Assembly (NCBI RefSeq): GCF_016406125.1
Contig: NZ_CP066339.1
Coordinates: forward strand, 3,224,001 to 3,288,000
DNA: 64,000 bases
From: Alicyclobacillus sp. SO9
GTDB lineage: Bacteria; Bacillota; Bacilli; Alicyclobacillales; Alicyclobacillaceae
Direction of reading: 5' to 3'
This document shows, one piece after another, positions 26,177 to 36,331 of the stretch. Within the stretch, counting starts at the first letter, position 1. Each line of letters opens with the position of its first letter. Under the pieces are notes generated by a model, which worked only from the letters and a program-made list of their open reading frames with translations, ran no database searches and was not told the DNA's origin. A program made the translations under genes and the position numbers.

Positions 26177-28024
26177 TTATTTCTTATCATCATCGACTAC
26201 TTTGTAGTCCGCGTCAACGACGTTGTCGTCATCGGACTTGCCAGACTGGCCGTCTGCGGCACCCGCACCGCCGTCTGCACCCTGGTCCTGACCTGCTTGC
26301 TCATACAGTTTGCTGGACAGCTTGTGCAGCACTTCTGTCAGTTCATCCGATGCAGTCTTAATAGCATCTGTATCGTCGCCGGATAATGCATCGCGAAGTT
26401 TTTGTTGTTTCTCTTCCGTTTCTTTCTTCAGTTCTTCATCTGCCTTGTCGCCCAAGTCTTTGAGAGACTTGTCAGTCTGGTACAAGAGCTGGTCTGCCTG
26501 ATTGCGAATTTCAACCTGCTCACGGCGCTTTTTGTCTTCCTCAGCGTGTTTTTCTGCTTCGTCCATCATGCGCTCGACTTCGTCATCTGACAAACCGCTG
26601 GAAGCTGTAATGGTAATCTGTTGGCTCTTACCTGTGCCCATGTCTTTTGCAGAGACATTTACAATACCGTTGGCGTCGATATCGAACGACACCTCAATTT
26701 GCGGTACACCGCGGGGCGCTGGCGGAAGGTCCGTCAGGCTGAACCGACCCAGTGTCTTGTTGCCGCTGGCCATTTCCCGTTCACCTTGGAGAACATGAAT
26801 TTCAACAGATGTCTGGTTGTCGGCCGCAGTTGAAAAGATCTGACTCTTCGATGTCGGAATCGTGGTGTTGCGATCAATCAAGCGTGTAAACACACCGCCA
26901 AGTGTCTCGATACCAAGAGACAGAGGGGTTACATCAAGAAGCACGACGTCTTTCACGTCGCCTGTCAGGACGCCTGCCTGAATGCCTGCACCAAGAGCAA
27001 CCACTTCGTCAGGGTTAACACCTTTGGAGGGGTCTTTTCCAATCAACTTTTTGATGGCCTCTTGGACGGCTGGAATACGGGTCGAACCGCCGACCAACAC
27101 AACCTTATCCACCTGGCTTGCAGAGAGACCGGCGTCTTTGAGCGCCTGGCGTGTCGGACCCAGGGTTTTTTCAACGAGATCGGCTGTAATTTCGTCAAAT
27201 TTTGCACGGCTGATATTGACTTCCAAGTGCTTCGGTCCGGTGGAATCTGCTGAAATAAACGGCAGAGACACAGTCGTTGTCAGGGTAGAAGACAATTCTT
27301 TCTTGGCTTTTTCACCAGCATCCTTCAAACGCTGCATCGCCATGCGGTCCTTGCTCAGGTCAATTCCGGTGTCCTTTTTAAAGGAATCAATCAGGTAATC
27401 CATAACACGTTGGTCAAAGTCATCGCCGCCCAAGTGGTTGTTACCGCTGGTGGCTTTTACTTCGAACACACCGTCGCCCAATTCGAGCAGAGAAACGTCA
27501 AAGGTACCGCCGCCAAGGTCGTAGACCAAAATGGTCTGATCGCCGTCCTTGTCAAGACCGTACGCCAGCGCTGCCGCCGTCGGTTCATTCACAATGCGGA
27601 GGACTTCGAGTCCTGCGATTTTACCGGCGTCTTTTGTAGCTTGGCGCTGGCTGTCACTGAAATACGCGGGCACCGTAATAACGGCCTGAGAGACAGTCTC
27701 GCCCAGGTACGCTTCTGCATCAGCTTTCAGCTTCTGCAGTATCATCGCGGAAATCTCCTGCGGTGTGTACTTGCTGTCGTCGATTGCAACCTTTCGGTCT
27801 GTACCCATATCCCGCTTAATGGAAATAATCGTACGGTCAGGATTGGTAATGGCTTGCCGCTTTGCAACGTCGCCCACCAATCTTTCTCCGTCTTTGCTGA
27901 ATGCAACAACGGACGGCGTCGTCCGATTTCCTTCTGAATTCGGAATTACGGTGGATTCTCCACCTTCCATAACAGCTACGCAAGAGTTTGTGGTTCCCAA
28001 GTCAATCCCAATTACTTTTGCCAT
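26177..28024 (-). CDS. dnaK: Chaperone DnaK (Hsp70)
   Basis: ATP-dependent chaperone. The 615-aa sequence has the N-terminal [14 protein letters not shown] phosphate-1 motif, [14 protein letters not shown] (phosphate 2), the connecting [11 protein letters not shown] linker before the substrate-binding domain, and a Gly/Asp-rich C-terminal tail ending in [13 protein letters not shown]. It lacks the 24-residue insertion of Gram-negative DnaK, as expected for a Firmicute. It is the third gene of the hrcA operon. Confidence 0.98.
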   Translation of the reverse strand: MAKVIGIDLGTTNSCVAVMEGGESTVIPNSEGNRTTPSVVAFSKDGERLVGDVAKRQAITNPDRTIISIKRDMGTDRKVAIDDSKYTPQEISAMILQKLKADAEAYLGETVSQAVITVPAYFSDSQRQATKDAGKIAGLEVLRIVNEPTAAALAYGLDKDGDQTILVYDLGGGTFDVSLLELGDGVFEVKATSGNNHLGGDDFDQRVMDYLIDSFKKDTGIDLSKDRMAMQRLKDAGEKAKKELSSTLTTTVSLPFISADSTGPKHLEVNISRAKFDEITADLVEKTLGPTRQALKDAGLSASQVDKVVLVGGSTRIPAVQEAIKKLIGKDPSKGVNPDEVVALGAGIQAGVLTGDVKDVVLLDVTPLSLGIETLGGVFTRLIDRNTTIPTSKSQIFSTAADNQTSVEIHVLQGEREMASGNKTLGRFSLTDLPPAPRGVPQIEVSFDIDANGIVNVSAKDMGTGKSQQITITASSGLSDDEVERMMDEAEKHAEEDKKRREQVEIRNQADQLLYQTDKSLKDLGDKADEELKKETEEKQQKLRDALSGDDTDAIKTASDELTEVLHKLSSKLYEQAGQDQGADGGAGAADGQSGKSDDDNVVDADYKVVDDDKK

Positions 28025-28086
28025 GTGACGATATCCTCCTCATGAAAAGTTGACGCTTTGCGCCAAATCTTGATGGCGTAATTTAA

Positions 28087-28782
28087 TTAGCTGGTCACTT
28101 TGACCATTGCAGGACGCAACACTTGCCCGTGAACTGTGTAGCCTTTCTGCAGTTCGGCTAGAACCACTCCCGGTTCTTTCCCTTCTGCGGGCTCCTGCAT
28201 GACTGCCTCATGTACCTTTGGATCAAAAGGCTGGTCCACAACATTCATCGGCTCTACGCCGTGTTTCTGTAAAACATCCACCAATTGTTTGTGAACCATT
28301 TCGATACCCGTCTTCAATTCAGATATATCGCTATCGCCGGCAACAGCGTCCAATGCACGCTCAAAATTGTCAACCACCGGCAGCAGCTCTTCAAGCAACT
28401 TTTTGGTTGCAAACTGCTTTAAATCTTCTTTTTCCTGGCGAGTCCGCCGACGGAAATTGTCAAAATCGGCTTTTGTACGCAGAAGTTGCTGCGTCAAATC
28501 ATTGATTTGAGCATCTTTCTCATCAGGCTGAGCAGACTTTTCTTCTGACGATTCACCAGTTTCATTCGACGCATCTGATCCGTTTTCTACACCAGCGCCC
28601 TCGTTCACACCCGACACATCGTCGGTATCGTCTGACTCAGTTACGATTTCTGCTTCGAAAACCTCAGCTTGCTCCTCTGTGGAGGCATTGTCATGTTCTG
28701 AGTCTACACTTTTTTCACCATTCACTGGCTGAGACGTTTTCTTCTCGGTGCCGGCGTCCTGCTTTTTTTGTTTGGATTTCAT
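28087..28782 (-). CDS. grpE: Nucleotide exchange factor GrpE
   Basis: Releases ADP from DnaK. The C-terminal half is classical: a long coiled coil, then LPVVDNFERAL and the beta domain ending VLRPAMVKV. The first 90 residues are disordered, very acidic and rich in Ser/Thr/Glu, longer than in many relatives (231 aa against about 190 in B. subtilis). It lies between hrcA and dnaK. Confidence 0.96.
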   Translation of the reverse strand: MKSKQKKQDAGTEKKTSQPVNGEKSVDSEHDNASTEEQAEVFEAEIVTESDDTDDVSGVNEGAGVENGSDASNETGESSEEKSAQPDEKDAQINDLTQQLLRTKADFDNFRRRTRQEKEDLKQFATKKLLEELLPVVDNFERALDAVAGDSDISELKTGIEMVHKQLVDVLQKHGVEPMNVVDQPFDPKVHEAVMQEPAEGKEPGVVLAELQKGYTVHGQVLRPAMVKVTS

Positions 28783-28844
28783 GAAAAGCCATTACCTCCC
28801 AAGACAAGTCATTGCCGCAAGAACAAAGACGGATACCTGCCTAT

Positions 28845-29867
28845 TTACAAGAATTCACGAAACAAGCGCGACAATGAACCAGACGTGTAGTTCAAAATCT
28901 GCATGACCCGCGAGTAATCCATGCGAGTTGGACCGACAATTCCGATTCGGCCTACCGGCACACCCGAGAGTGTATAGTCCGCTGAAATAACCGTACAGTC
29001 CTGCAGGGTCGGGAACGGATTCTCCTTACCAATTCGCACTTGGATTCCTGTTTGTTGCGGCAGCAATTGTTCAGCTGCTTCAGCCCGCTCGAGCAGTTCG
29101 AGCAAAGGCCTCACTTTTTCTACATCCCGAAATTCCGGTTGAGCCAAAATATTTGTGGTTCCATCCACGTACACCTTGGCATTCTGATCTGGAATATTCG
29201 TGAATCCATCCAAAAATTCCAGAGCCCCTTCATACCGCTCCATAACAGCTGATAGTTCGGCTGATAATTCACGGTACATTTTTGAGCGAACCTTTGACAG
29301 CGGCGTGTCTGAAATTTTGTCATTTAGCAGATTCATAATCTGGACCACATCGTCCATATCCATATCAGGTGGAATTCGGACATGCTTGTTCAGTACATTT
29401 CCCGTATTGGTAACCAAAATCGCCACAGCTTTCCCCGAAGCGAGAGGAATTAACTGCAACTCACGAATGGTTTCCTCCGACATTTTCGGACCTAATACAA
29501 TGGAAGTATACTGAGTCAACTGGGAAAGGACTGTCGCTGTCTGCTGCAAAAGCCGCTCAATCTCATCAATACGCTGACGAAACAATTCACGCAGAGCGCC
29601 TACGTTGACGATGTTCAACGTATCCTGAGCCAACAGGTTATCGACGTAGAACCGATACCCCTTCTGCGACGGAATGCGCCCAGCAGATGTATGAGGCTGG
29701 TCCAAGTACCCCAGTTCCTCTAAATCCGCCATCTCATTCCGAATGGTAGCGGCACTAAAATGAATTTGATGGTGCTTTGACAACGCGCGCGAGCCAATCG
29801 GTTCAGCGGAGAGCACATAGTCCTGGACAATGGCGCTCAAAATCAGTTTCTGGCGTTCTGATAACAC
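28845..29867 (-). CDS. hrcA: Heat-inducible repressor HrcA
   Basis: Represses class I heat-shock genes by binding CIRCE; its folding is aided by GroEL in Bacillus. The N-terminal winged helix (about 1-75) has RQKLILSAIVQDYV and the SAATIRNEMADLEELGYL recognition segment. A GAF-like core and dimerisation region follow. 340 aa. The GTG start is preceded by GAGGGGG. A perfect CIRCE element lies upstream, so the operon is autoregulated. Confidence 0.97.
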   Translation of the reverse strand: MLSERQKLILSAIVQDYVLSAEPIGSRALSKHHQIHFSAATIRNEMADLEELGYLDQPHTSAGRIPSQKGYRFYVDNLLAQDTLNIVNVGALRELFRQRIDEIERLLQQTATVLSQLTQYTSIVLGPKMSEETIRELQLIPLASGKAVAILVTNTGNVLNKHVRIPPDMDMDDVVQIMNLLNDKISDTPLSKVRSKMYRELSAELSAVMERYEGALEFLDGFTNIPDQNAKVYVDGTTNILAQPEFRDVEKVRPLLELLERAEAAEQLLPQQTGIQVRIGKENPFPTLQDCTVISADYTLSGVPVGRIGIVGPTRMDYSRVMQILNYTSGSLSRLFREFL

Positions 29868-29906
29868 CGCTGTTCCCCCTCACGTCAGCCGTCCCTTTTA
29901 CTTTCG

Positions 29907-29933
29907 TTAGCACTCTCTGTCGTTGAGTGCTAA
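29907..29933 (-). promoter_or_regulatory. CIRCE operator
   Basis: TTAGCACTC (29907-29915), nine bases, GAGTGCTAA (29925-29933): a perfect match to the CIRCE consensus. It lies 40 bases before hrcA and just after the promoter, where bound HrcA blocks transcription; as an RNA hairpin it may also affect stability. Confidence 0.97.
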
Positions 29934-29946
29934 GCTGACACTTTTG

Positions 29947-29975
29947 ACAATAGCAAGTCACTGGCAAATTGTCAA
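29947..29975 (-). promoter_or_regulatory. Sigma-A promoter of the hrcA operon
   Basis: A consensus TTGACA (29970-29975 on the complement) and TATTGT (29947-29952) are spaced by exactly 17 bases. The -35 box overlaps the hemW stop codon. The predicted start lies a few bases upstream of CIRCE. Confidence 0.8.
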
Positions 29976-31183
29976 TTGTCCAACAGGGCCCCCACAAATT
30001 CTTCAAAAACCAAATTTGCGATGGGCCAAGCCATGGGCGTGAGGCGGAGCGTATCGTCCGCCCATTCAAGCAAACCTTGACCTTCCAGTCGTTCAATCAC
30101 ACTGCGGAACAACTCCAACATGCCAGTTCCGTGTAAAGCTCGAAAGCGACTGTCTGAAACACCTTCTCGAAGCCGGAGACCCAGCATCATAGTGTTTTCT
30201 GCATACTCCTCCGCCGTAACCTCATGACTGTCTGCCACAGGGCGTTTCCCGTTTCTCACGGCATCAATGTACTGAGAGAGGTGTCTCGTGTTTTCATACC
30301 GCGTTTGCATCACATAACCGTGTGCACCCACACCGGCAGCCAGGTATGGTTCGTTGTGCCAATAGACCAAATTGTGAACAGAGGCTGCCCCAGGCAGAGC
30401 AAAGTTACTGATTTCATAGTGCTCGTACCCTGCGTCTGTGAGGAGTCTGCGCACCTCTTCATACATATCTGCTTCCGCATCTTCACCAGGCAAGGGCAGC
30501 ATCCCCTGCTCCTGCCAATCGTGAAAGGGTGTCCCTTTTTCAACCTTTAACCAATAGGCAGACACATGTTCAAGGTTGTAATCCAAAAAGCGCTGAATTG
30601 ATGCTCTTACATCCAACAAAGTCTGGTCCGGCAGACCGAACATCAAGTCGATGCTAATCCGTTTAAAACCGGCACTTTGCGCCATTCTGATGCTCTTGTC
30701 CACAGTGTCTGCATCGTGCAGCCTGCCAATGGCCAGAAGCAGTGTATCATTGAAAGTCTGCGCCCCAAAGCTGATTCGATTGACGCCGTACTGCCGCAGC
30801 ATCCGCAGTTTCTCTTCTGTGACTGTCCCTGGATTCGCTTCAATCGTAAATTCTGCGTCCTCCTTTAACTGAAAGGAGTCCTGAATCCCCTTCAACAGAC
30901 GCTCCAACTGCTCCACGGACAGCAAAGTGGGGGTTCCTCCCCCGATGAAAACCGACTTAAGGGGGGTTGTGTGCATTTCCGACAACCACTTCAACTCTTG
31001 AAGCAAAGCATCCAGATACGTCTCACGAACGGGATGGGGCGCGACAAAAGTAGCAAAGTCACAGTAGTGACACCGACTGCCGCAAAACGGAATGTGAACA
31101 TACAGGGCCGTGGGTGCGGCAGTTTGCTGAAGCAGTGTTGAACGTACAGAAGAAGACAAAATCACCACAATCCCTTGCTCCAT
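29972..31183 (-). CDS. hemW: Heme chaperone HemW (radical SAM)
   Basis: HemN-like radical-SAM protein that binds heme and is thought to insert it into respiratory enzymes; once misnamed coproporphyrinogen oxidase. The cluster motif is CGSRCHYCDF near residue 34, and the sequence has VFIGGGTPTLL and an HNLVYWHNEPYLAAGVGAHG segment that marks HemW. At 403 aa the N-terminus is slightly long; a GTG a few codons in is possible. It starts nine bases after lepA, the standard lepA-hemW-hrcA order. Confidence 0.94.
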   Translation of the reverse strand: MEQGIVVILSSSVRSTLLQQTAAPTALYVHIPFCGSRCHYCDFATFVAPHPVRETYLDALLQELKWLSEMHTTPLKSVFIGGGTPTLLSVEQLERLLKGIQDSFQLKEDAEFTIEANPGTVTEEKLRMLRQYGVNRISFGAQTFNDTLLLAIGRLHDADTVDKSIRMAQSAGFKRISIDLMFGLPDQTLLDVRASIQRFLDYNLEHVSAYWLKVEKGTPFHDWQEQGMLPLPGEDAEADMYEEVRRLLTDAGYEHYEISNFALPGAASVHNLVYWHNEPYLAAGVGAHGYVMQTRYENTRHLSQYIDAVRNGKRPVADSHEVTAEEYAENTMMLGLRLREGVSDSRFRALHGTGMLELFRSVIERLEGQGLLEWADDTLRLTPMAWPIANLVFEEFVGALLDN

Positions 31184-31192
31184 TTTGGGCTG

Positions 31193-32995
31193 TTACTCCA
31201 TTTTCAAGACAGCCATAAACGCCTCCTGAGGCACCTCAACGCGCCCCACTTGTTTCATGCGTTTTTTTCCTTCCTTTTGTTTCTCAAGCAATTTCCGTTT
31301 TCTCGATATATCGCCGCCATAACACTTTGATAGAACGTTCTTGCGCATGGCTCGAATGGTTTCACGAGCCACAACCCTGTTGCCGATTGCAGCCTGAATA
31401 GGAACTTCAAACATTTGCCGAGGAATCAAATCCTTCAGCTTCTCACATAAGGCTCTTCCGCGGTAAAAGGCTTTGTCCTTATGAACAATGAAAGACAGTG
31501 CATCCACAACCTCGCCGTTCAGCAAGATATCCATCTTCACAAGTTGGGATTCCTTATAGCCCACAAGCTCATAGTCGAAAGAAGCGTAGCCCTTGGTTGA
31601 CGACTTGAGCCGGTCAAAAAAGTCGTACACAATTTCGGACAGAGGCAGTTCATACACAATTGTAGCCCGATTCTCGTCCAGGTACTGCATATCCTTAAAC
31701 TGTCCGCGTTTCTCTTGGCACAATTCCATGACAGCTCCAACAAAGTCGTTGGGGACAATGACAGACGCCTTCACATACGGCTCTTCCACCATCAGAATTT
31801 TATCTGCACCAGGCATCTCGCTGGGATTATCAATCTCAATCCTGGAGTTATCAGTCAATGTGACACTAAATACGACACTCGGTGCTGTCGTAATCAGCGT
31901 CAAACCGTATTCCCGCTCCAGGCGCTCCTGAATAATCTCCATGTGTAAAAGACCCAGAAACCCGCAACGAAAACCAAAACCTAGAGCAGACGAAGTCTCG
32001 GGCTCAAAGGTCAGCGCTGAATCGTTCAAACCGAGTTTTTCCAAGGCATCGCGCAAGTCGTGAAAATCGTTGCTGTCTACCGGGTAAAGACCGCAAAAAA
32101 CCATTGGATTCACTTTTCTGTAACCTGGCAGAGGGAGTTTCGCCTGACGCGCAGCCTCTGTCACTGTATCGCCGACGCGAGCCTGCTTGACATCTTTGAT
32201 ACTTCCAAACAGGTAGCCCACTTCGCCCGCAGACAGGGTGTCAACACTTGTCATGGCCGGCCGAAAAACACCGACTTCGGCCACTTCGAACTCAGCTCCG
32301 GTTTGCATCATATGAACTTTCATGCCCGGTTTGATCGATCCGTTCATCACACGAATATACACAATGACCCCGCGGTAGGAGTCGTAGTGTGAATCAAAAA
32401 CCATAGCCTGCAGAGGCTCTTGTAAATCTCCCTGCGGCGGCGGCACTTTTGTAACAATTTGCTCAAGGATGTCTTCGATGCCAATCCCCGCTTTAGCCGA
32501 CGCAAGCACCGCATCACTGGCATCAAGCCCCACAATATCCTCAATTTCCTGACGGACCTTGTCAGGCTCGGCACTGGGTAAATCAATCTTGTTGATAACG
32601 GGCAAAATCTCCAAGTCGTTCTCCAGCGCCAGGTACACATTGGCAAGGGTTTGTGCCTCTATGCCCTGCGCGGCATCTACAATCAGCAGTGCACCTTCAC
32701 AAGCCGCCAGACTTCTCGAGACTTCATACGTGAAGTCCACATGGCCAGGCGTATCGATGAGATTCAAAATATATTCTTCGCCGTCACGGGCTTTGTAAAC
32801 AAGCCGAACCGCCTGCAGTTTAATGGTGATTCCCCGCTCTTGCTCCAACTCGAGCTGGTCGAGCAGTTGATCGTGCATCTCCCGCTCTGTCACCGTATGA
32901 GTATGTTCCAGGATGCGGTCTGCTAAGGTTGACTTTCCGTGATCGATATGCGCAATAATAGAAAAATTTCGGATGCGCTCCTGTCCACTCGGCAC
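31193..32995 (-). CDS. lepA: Translation elongation factor 4 (LepA)
   Basis: Ribosome-binding GTPase that can back-translocate or rescue stalled ribosomes. It shows the G1 motif [33 protein letters not shown]-like domains II, III and V, and the LepA-specific C-terminal domain with [21 protein letters not shown] choose the GTG at 32995 because AGGAGG lies eight bases upstream; the ATG at 33019 sits next to a terminator-like hairpin and has no ribosome site. This gives 600 aa. Confidence 0.95.
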   Translation of the reverse strand: MPSGQERIRNFSIIAHIDHGKSTLADRILEHTHTVTEREMHDQLLDQLELEQERGITIKLQAVRLVYKARDGEEYILNLIDTPGHVDFTYEVSRSLAACEGALLIVDAAQGIEAQTLANVYLALENDLEILPVINKIDLPSAEPDKVRQEIEDIVGLDASDAVLASAKAGIGIEDILEQIVTKVPPPQGDLQEPLQAMVFDSHYDSYRGVIVYIRVMNGSIKPGMKVHMMQTGAEFEVAEVGVFRPAMTSVDTLSAGEVGYLFGSIKDVKQARVGDTVTEAARQAKLPLPGYRKVNPMVFCGLYPVDSNDFHDLRDALEKLGLNDSALTFEPETSSALGFGFRCGFLGLLHMEIIQERLEREYGLTLITTAPSVVFSVTLTDNSRIEIDNPSEMPGADKILMVEEPYVKASVIVPNDFVGAVMELCQEKRGQFKDMQYLDENRATIVYELPLSEIVYDFFDRLKSSTKGYASFDYELVGYKESQLVKMDILLNGEVVDALSFIVHKDKAFYRGRALCEKLKDLIPRQMFEVPIQAAIGNRVVARETIRAMRKNVLSKCYGGDISRKRKLLEKQKEGKKRMKQVGRVEVPQEAFMAVLKME

Positions 32996-33020
32996 GCACG
33001 CAGCCTCCTCACAAGTCATA

Positions 33021-33045
33021 AATAGGCCGCGCTCACAGGCGCGGC
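33021..33045 (-). terminator. Hairpin upstream of lepA
   Basis: GCCGCGC (33026-33032) pairs with GCGCGGC (33039-33045), followed on the minus strand by CTATTTATG. It may end the transcript of the upstream hypothetical gene. Confidence 0.5.
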
Positions 33046-33141
33046 TATCACACGTTTAAGGTCAACGGTCATTATATCATTGCCAGGTTCTCTAAACAAC
33101 AGATACAGCATAAATCTACTCGCAAGGACCCCTGCAACAGG

Positions 33142-33705
33142 TCACTGCAGAACATTTGTGCCTGAACCTTGCAATCCGGTGGACGTTCGCGTGTTGCCGG
33201 AACTCTGCGGTGTAGTGGAAGCCTGAGGGCGCTCAAGAAACAAAATCCGAATCATGCCCGACAAGACATTTCCGAAGGCCTGTTGAACGTGTTCTCCCAC
33301 CACGACGCCGCCCCGATCCAGAGCCTGCCCCACGGGACTTGTCATCGTCACAGCCTGACTTTGTTCTGATGGCACAGCACCGGTGTGAGAGGCTGACCCG
33401 ACACCGCTGGAAGTGCTGTTTGTCCCGCCAGAACCGGCTTGCCCTTGCCCCTGCGAAACGTGGTTGCCTGTTGAACCCGGGTACTGAGCGTTGGATCCGG
33501 TGGTCCCTGAAACCCCTGCGGCAATACCGGACGGACCCGTCGCTGCATGCACTGCTGACAACGAGGGCTTGGTCGACAGAGTGTTGAGACCTGCAGCCAA
33601 GACCGACAATACAGCCGCTGCACCGCCGGTCAGGAGCAGCAGAAACAAGCCCGCGGCTACCAGCTTTTTCGCAAATTCCGAAACCCGCCTAATCTCTTCA
33701 TTCAT
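33142..33705 (-). CDS. Hypothetical single-pass membrane protein
   Basis: A 187-aa protein not recognised as a known family. It has an N-terminal hydrophobic helix at about residues 14-40 (AAGLFLLLLTGGAAAVLSVL), a long Gly/Ser/Thr/Gln-rich region, a conserved-looking stretch GQALDRGGVVVGEHVQQAF around 130, a short hydrophobic MIRILFL, and a polar tail. The ATG follows GAGGGATG. In B. subtilis the space between lepA and gpr holds yqxA and spoIIP; this protein sits there but lacks the SpoIIP amidase features. It may be a remote YqxA-like counterpart, which is only a positional guess. Confidence 0.7.
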   Translation of the reverse strand: MNEEIRRVSEFAKKLVAAGLFLLLLTGGAAAVLSVLAAGLNTLSTKPSLSAVHAATGPSGIAAGVSGTTGSNAQYPGSTGNHVSQGQGQAGSGGTNSTSSGVGSASHTGAVPSEQSQAVTMTSPVGQALDRGGVVVGEHVQQAFGNVLSGMIRILFLERPQASTTPQSSGNTRTSTGLQGSGTNVLQ

Positions 33706-34016
33706 GGGATCATCCCTCTTCTAACGGATTTGACTTTCATCACATCACTGGGTCATATCATCATTGGGTCATTGCGTCATTGCGCCATCGCATCATCACA
33801 TCACTGGGGCATCGCGAACCAATCTGTCTATCAGAAAACCATCATCAAGAACTCATCTGTCAGCTGATTCATCTGTCAATGAATTTGTTGTTAAGCGATT
33901 TATTTTTAGCGGATTCATATCAGTGTTAGTCGAATATATGAATAGAACTCGTAGATTATGACTCATAGAAATGATAGACTGAGAGAGTAAAAATTAGGAA
34001 CAAAGAGGGGACGAGA
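33706..34016. other. Low-complexity intergenic region between divergent genes
   Basis: A 311-base gap. Its left half is built of TCAT-rich imperfect repeats (for example CATCACATCACTGGG twice). The right half is A/T-rich and must carry the promoter of the transglycosylase gene: TGAATA and CATAGAA (about 33940-33970) resemble SigG-type elements but are 19 bases apart, so the call is weak. No gene is seen. Confidence 0.45.
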
Positions 34017-34925
34017 GTGACAAACTCCGTAAACTGGCAAACGCCGGCAAATCTGTGGCCCAGCCAATCGAATCAGTTTCAGGCGGCCAAGACGAACAGT
34101 CTAAACAACACAAGCAACCCTAGCTCAACTGGATCTGCGTTCAACAACCTGCTAGCTACTTTGGTACAAGAGGAAACAGCTCTTCTGCAAACTGAGGCAG
34201 CAGCTTCAGGAAGCATGGGACTTGGCGCGGGATTAGCGTCCACATCGGCCCAATCCAGTGGTTCCCTCATGCCCGCAAGTTCCTTCATGCCCGCAAACAG
34301 TTCAACGGCGCTATTGTCTATGCTTTTAGGCCCTTCTTTTTCGTCCGGAACGACAACCGCAGTATCGCCGTTTACATCCGGAAACTTCGGAACAACCAGC
34401 CCAAGCTGGATTGGGAACGCATCCATTTCAGGTTTTCCTGTCACTTCGTCAAGCAACCCTGTCACTTCTTCTAGCAACAAAGCAATCAAGCAAGCTGTAA
34501 CAGCCGCTGCAAATAAATACGGATTGCCAGAGCAACTGCTAAATGCGGTCATTCATCAAGAATCCGGCTTTAATCCAACAGCTACCAGCAAAGTGGGGGC
34601 AATGGGATTGATGCAATTGATGCCAGGCACAGCGCAGGCACTTGGCGTACAGAATCCCTATAGCATCCAGGATAACGTCGACGGCGGTGCAAAGTACCTG
34701 TCCCAACTGCTCCATCAATTCAACGGAAACGTGCCTCTGGCATTGGCCGGTTACAACGCTGGCCCCTCAGCCGTAAAGCATTACGGCGGTGTTCCACCGT
34801 ATCCTGAAACTCAGCATTACGTTCGCAACATCTTGTCGGCCTTGTCTTCCTCCTCGTCCGTGTTATCTTCGTCGGCCATGTCATCTTCCTCGCCGTCTTC
34901 AACGCAAACGCCGGCCCAGTTATAA
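34017..34925 (+). CDS. Lytic transglycosylase (SLT domain)
   Basis: A 302-aa protein whose C-terminal part (about 155-275) is a soluble lytic transglycosylase domain that cleaves peptidoglycan. The catalytic glutamate is in [19 protein letters not shown] and [12 protein letters not shown] are the other signature motifs. The first 150 residues are Ser/Thr/Asn-rich and look disordered, and no signal peptide or membrane helix is visible, which is unusual for a wall enzyme. The GTG start follows GAGGGGA. A Ser-rich tail ends the protein. It converges on gpr; a role in the spore cortex or wall is possible but unproven. Confidence 0.9.
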   Translation: MTNSVNWQTPANLWPSQSNQFQAAKTNSLNNTSNPSSTGSAFNNLLATLVQEETALLQTEAAASGSMGLGAGLASTSAQSSGSLMPASSFMPANSSTALLSMLLGPSFSSGTTTAVSPFTSGNFGTTSPSWIGNASISGFPVTSSSNPVTSSSNKAIKQAVTAAANKYGLPEQLLNAVIHQESGFNPTATSKVGAMGLMQLMPGTAQALGVQNPYSIQDNVDGGAKYLSQLLHQFNGNVPLALAGYNAGPSAVKHYGGVPPYPETQHYVRNILSALSSSSSVLSSSAMSSSSPSSTQTPAQL

Positions 34926-34973
34926 CCAGTTATAATCAGGACATGCTATTGGGCCGTGCGTGTAACCAGCCTC

Positions 34974-36029
34974 TCAGTGTGTCAAAAGATTGGCTTCCTC
35001 CATGGACATTCCGCTGTGAAGGGCTAAATTCAGCCCTTTGGCAATAATGTTGGCAACGTCCTCCACGAATTCGTCAATTTCCTTCGGCGTGACCATCAGA
35101 TTGTTTCCCAGCGGTTCAAGCAGCTCCTTCACCATTTGACGCTTTTCCGGTCCGCTCAATTGGCCGAGGATCTCACTGGCACCGTTTCCCGGCACAGACT
35201 GCTGCAGTTGCTGTACGACTTTCTCAATCGCGTCGCCTGCAATCGTTGCGGCATCAAGCACGGTGGGTACGCCAATTCCTATCACAGGGACACCGAGGGT
35301 CTGCTCAGTAATGCCTTTGCGATGATTCCCGACTCCTGACCCAGGATGAATGCCATTGTCGGCGACTTGGATGGTTGCGTTAACGCGAGCGATCGATCGC
35401 GATGCCAACGCATCAATCGCCACCACCAACCCCGGCTTTACATGCTCAACAATTCCTCTGACAATCTCCAGCGTTTCAATCCCTGTGATGCCCAAGACCC
35501 CCGGAGAGACCGCCGAAACCACACGATATCCTTCACCCGCCAGTTCTGGCATCATGGACATCAAGTGTCTCGTCACAAACAGGCGCTCCACCGCTAACGG
35601 ACCCAATGAGTCCGGTGTGACTTGAGCATTGCCTAAGCCCACAACCAAGACCGGAGCCTCCTCGTCCGCGGGGATAAGCTTTCGCATTTCATCTGCGAAG
35701 CGTTCTACAACTCGGCCTTGCAAATCGGGATCATGGCGCCTCAACTTTGGTGCTTCCAGAGATATGTAGGTCCCCATCTCTTTGCCAATTTCCCGCTCAC
35801 CTTCAGGCGTCTCCACAGTGACACGAGTCACGGTAAGGTCCTCGTCGTCCGTATCCGTCGCCATCGTAACACCGTTAAACTCCCTGGCATCACGCTGCCC
35901 CCGAGCCAGTTCGTGTGCCTCAACAGCCAGGTCAAGCCGAGGACTGGCGAGTCTGTCCGCAGGCTCTCGCCACTTGTTGTTTTGGATGTTATGTGCAGAT
36001 TGGAACCAATGGTATTTGCTGTAGGCCAT
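34974..36029 (-). CDS. gpr: Germination protease GPR
   Basis: Aspartic-type protease that degrades the small acid-soluble proteins when spores germinate. The family core is clear: RLDLAVEAHELA at the zymogen processing region, then GLGNAQVTPDSLGPLAV and GIGVPTVLDAATIAGD. I choose ATG 36029 with GGAGGG upstream, giving 351 aa, close to the normal length. The longer frame to 36260 runs through a hexanucleotide repeat and encodes an Ala-Pro run that is not credible. It is normally SigF/SigG dependent; no convincing promoter was found. Confidence 0.95.
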   Translation of the reverse strand: MAYSKYHWFQSAHNIQNNKWREPADRLASPRLDLAVEAHELARGQRDAREFNGVTMATDTDDEDLTVTRVTVETPEGEREIGKEMGTYISLEAPKLRRHDPDLQGRVVERFADEMRKLIPADEEAPVLVVGLGNAQVTPDSLGPLAVERLFVTRHLMSMMPELAGEGYRVVSAVSPGVLGITGIETLEIVRGIVEHVKPGLVVAIDALASRSIARVNATIQVADNGIHPGSGVGNHRKGITEQTLGVPVIGIGVPTVLDAATIAGDAIEKVVQQLQQSVPGNGASEILGQLSGPEKRQMVKELLEPLGNNLMVTPKEIDEFVEDVANIIAKGLNLALHSGMSMEEANLLTH

Positions 36030-36127
36030 CATAAATCCCTCCGTAGAACCATGTTCAATCTCTGTGTAGGAGTAGTTATACCCAAATAGGCTTCGCTTCT
36101 TGTACACCTGCTTATACTGCAGCCAGC

Positions 36128-36226
36128 GGTGGTGCGGTGCGGGTGCGGGTGCGGGTGCGGGTGCGGGTGCGGGTGCGGGTGCGGGTGCGGAAGGGCGCAA
36201 GGGCGCAAGGGCGCAAGGGCGCAAGG
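36128..36226. repeat. GGTGCG-type hexamer and AAGGGCGC octamer repeats
   Basis: About ten copies of a GGGTGC hexanucleotide (36130-36190) are followed directly by four copies of AAGGGCGC (36191-36223). They lie between the divergent gpr and rpsT starts, upstream of both. Such runs are prone to slippage. Confidence 0.95.
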
Positions 36227-36331
36227 GAAAGAGGGAAAGCTTACTCAAGGCTTTCCGCACAGTTTATTTACCAATTGCGATAGAATCAGTCAGAGAATAA
36301 CGTCCAACCGTTAAGGCGGATTGAAAACTTG

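Noticed and set aside
33940-33975. SigG promoter for the transglycosylase
   Set aside because: TGAATA and CATAGAA are present but 19 bases apart and only partly match, so it is not claimed as a feature.
36030-36260. N-terminal extension of GPR with an Ala-Pro run
   Set aside because: It is read from the GGGTGC hexamer repeat, has no ribosome site, and lies before the conserved GPR start with GGAGGG.
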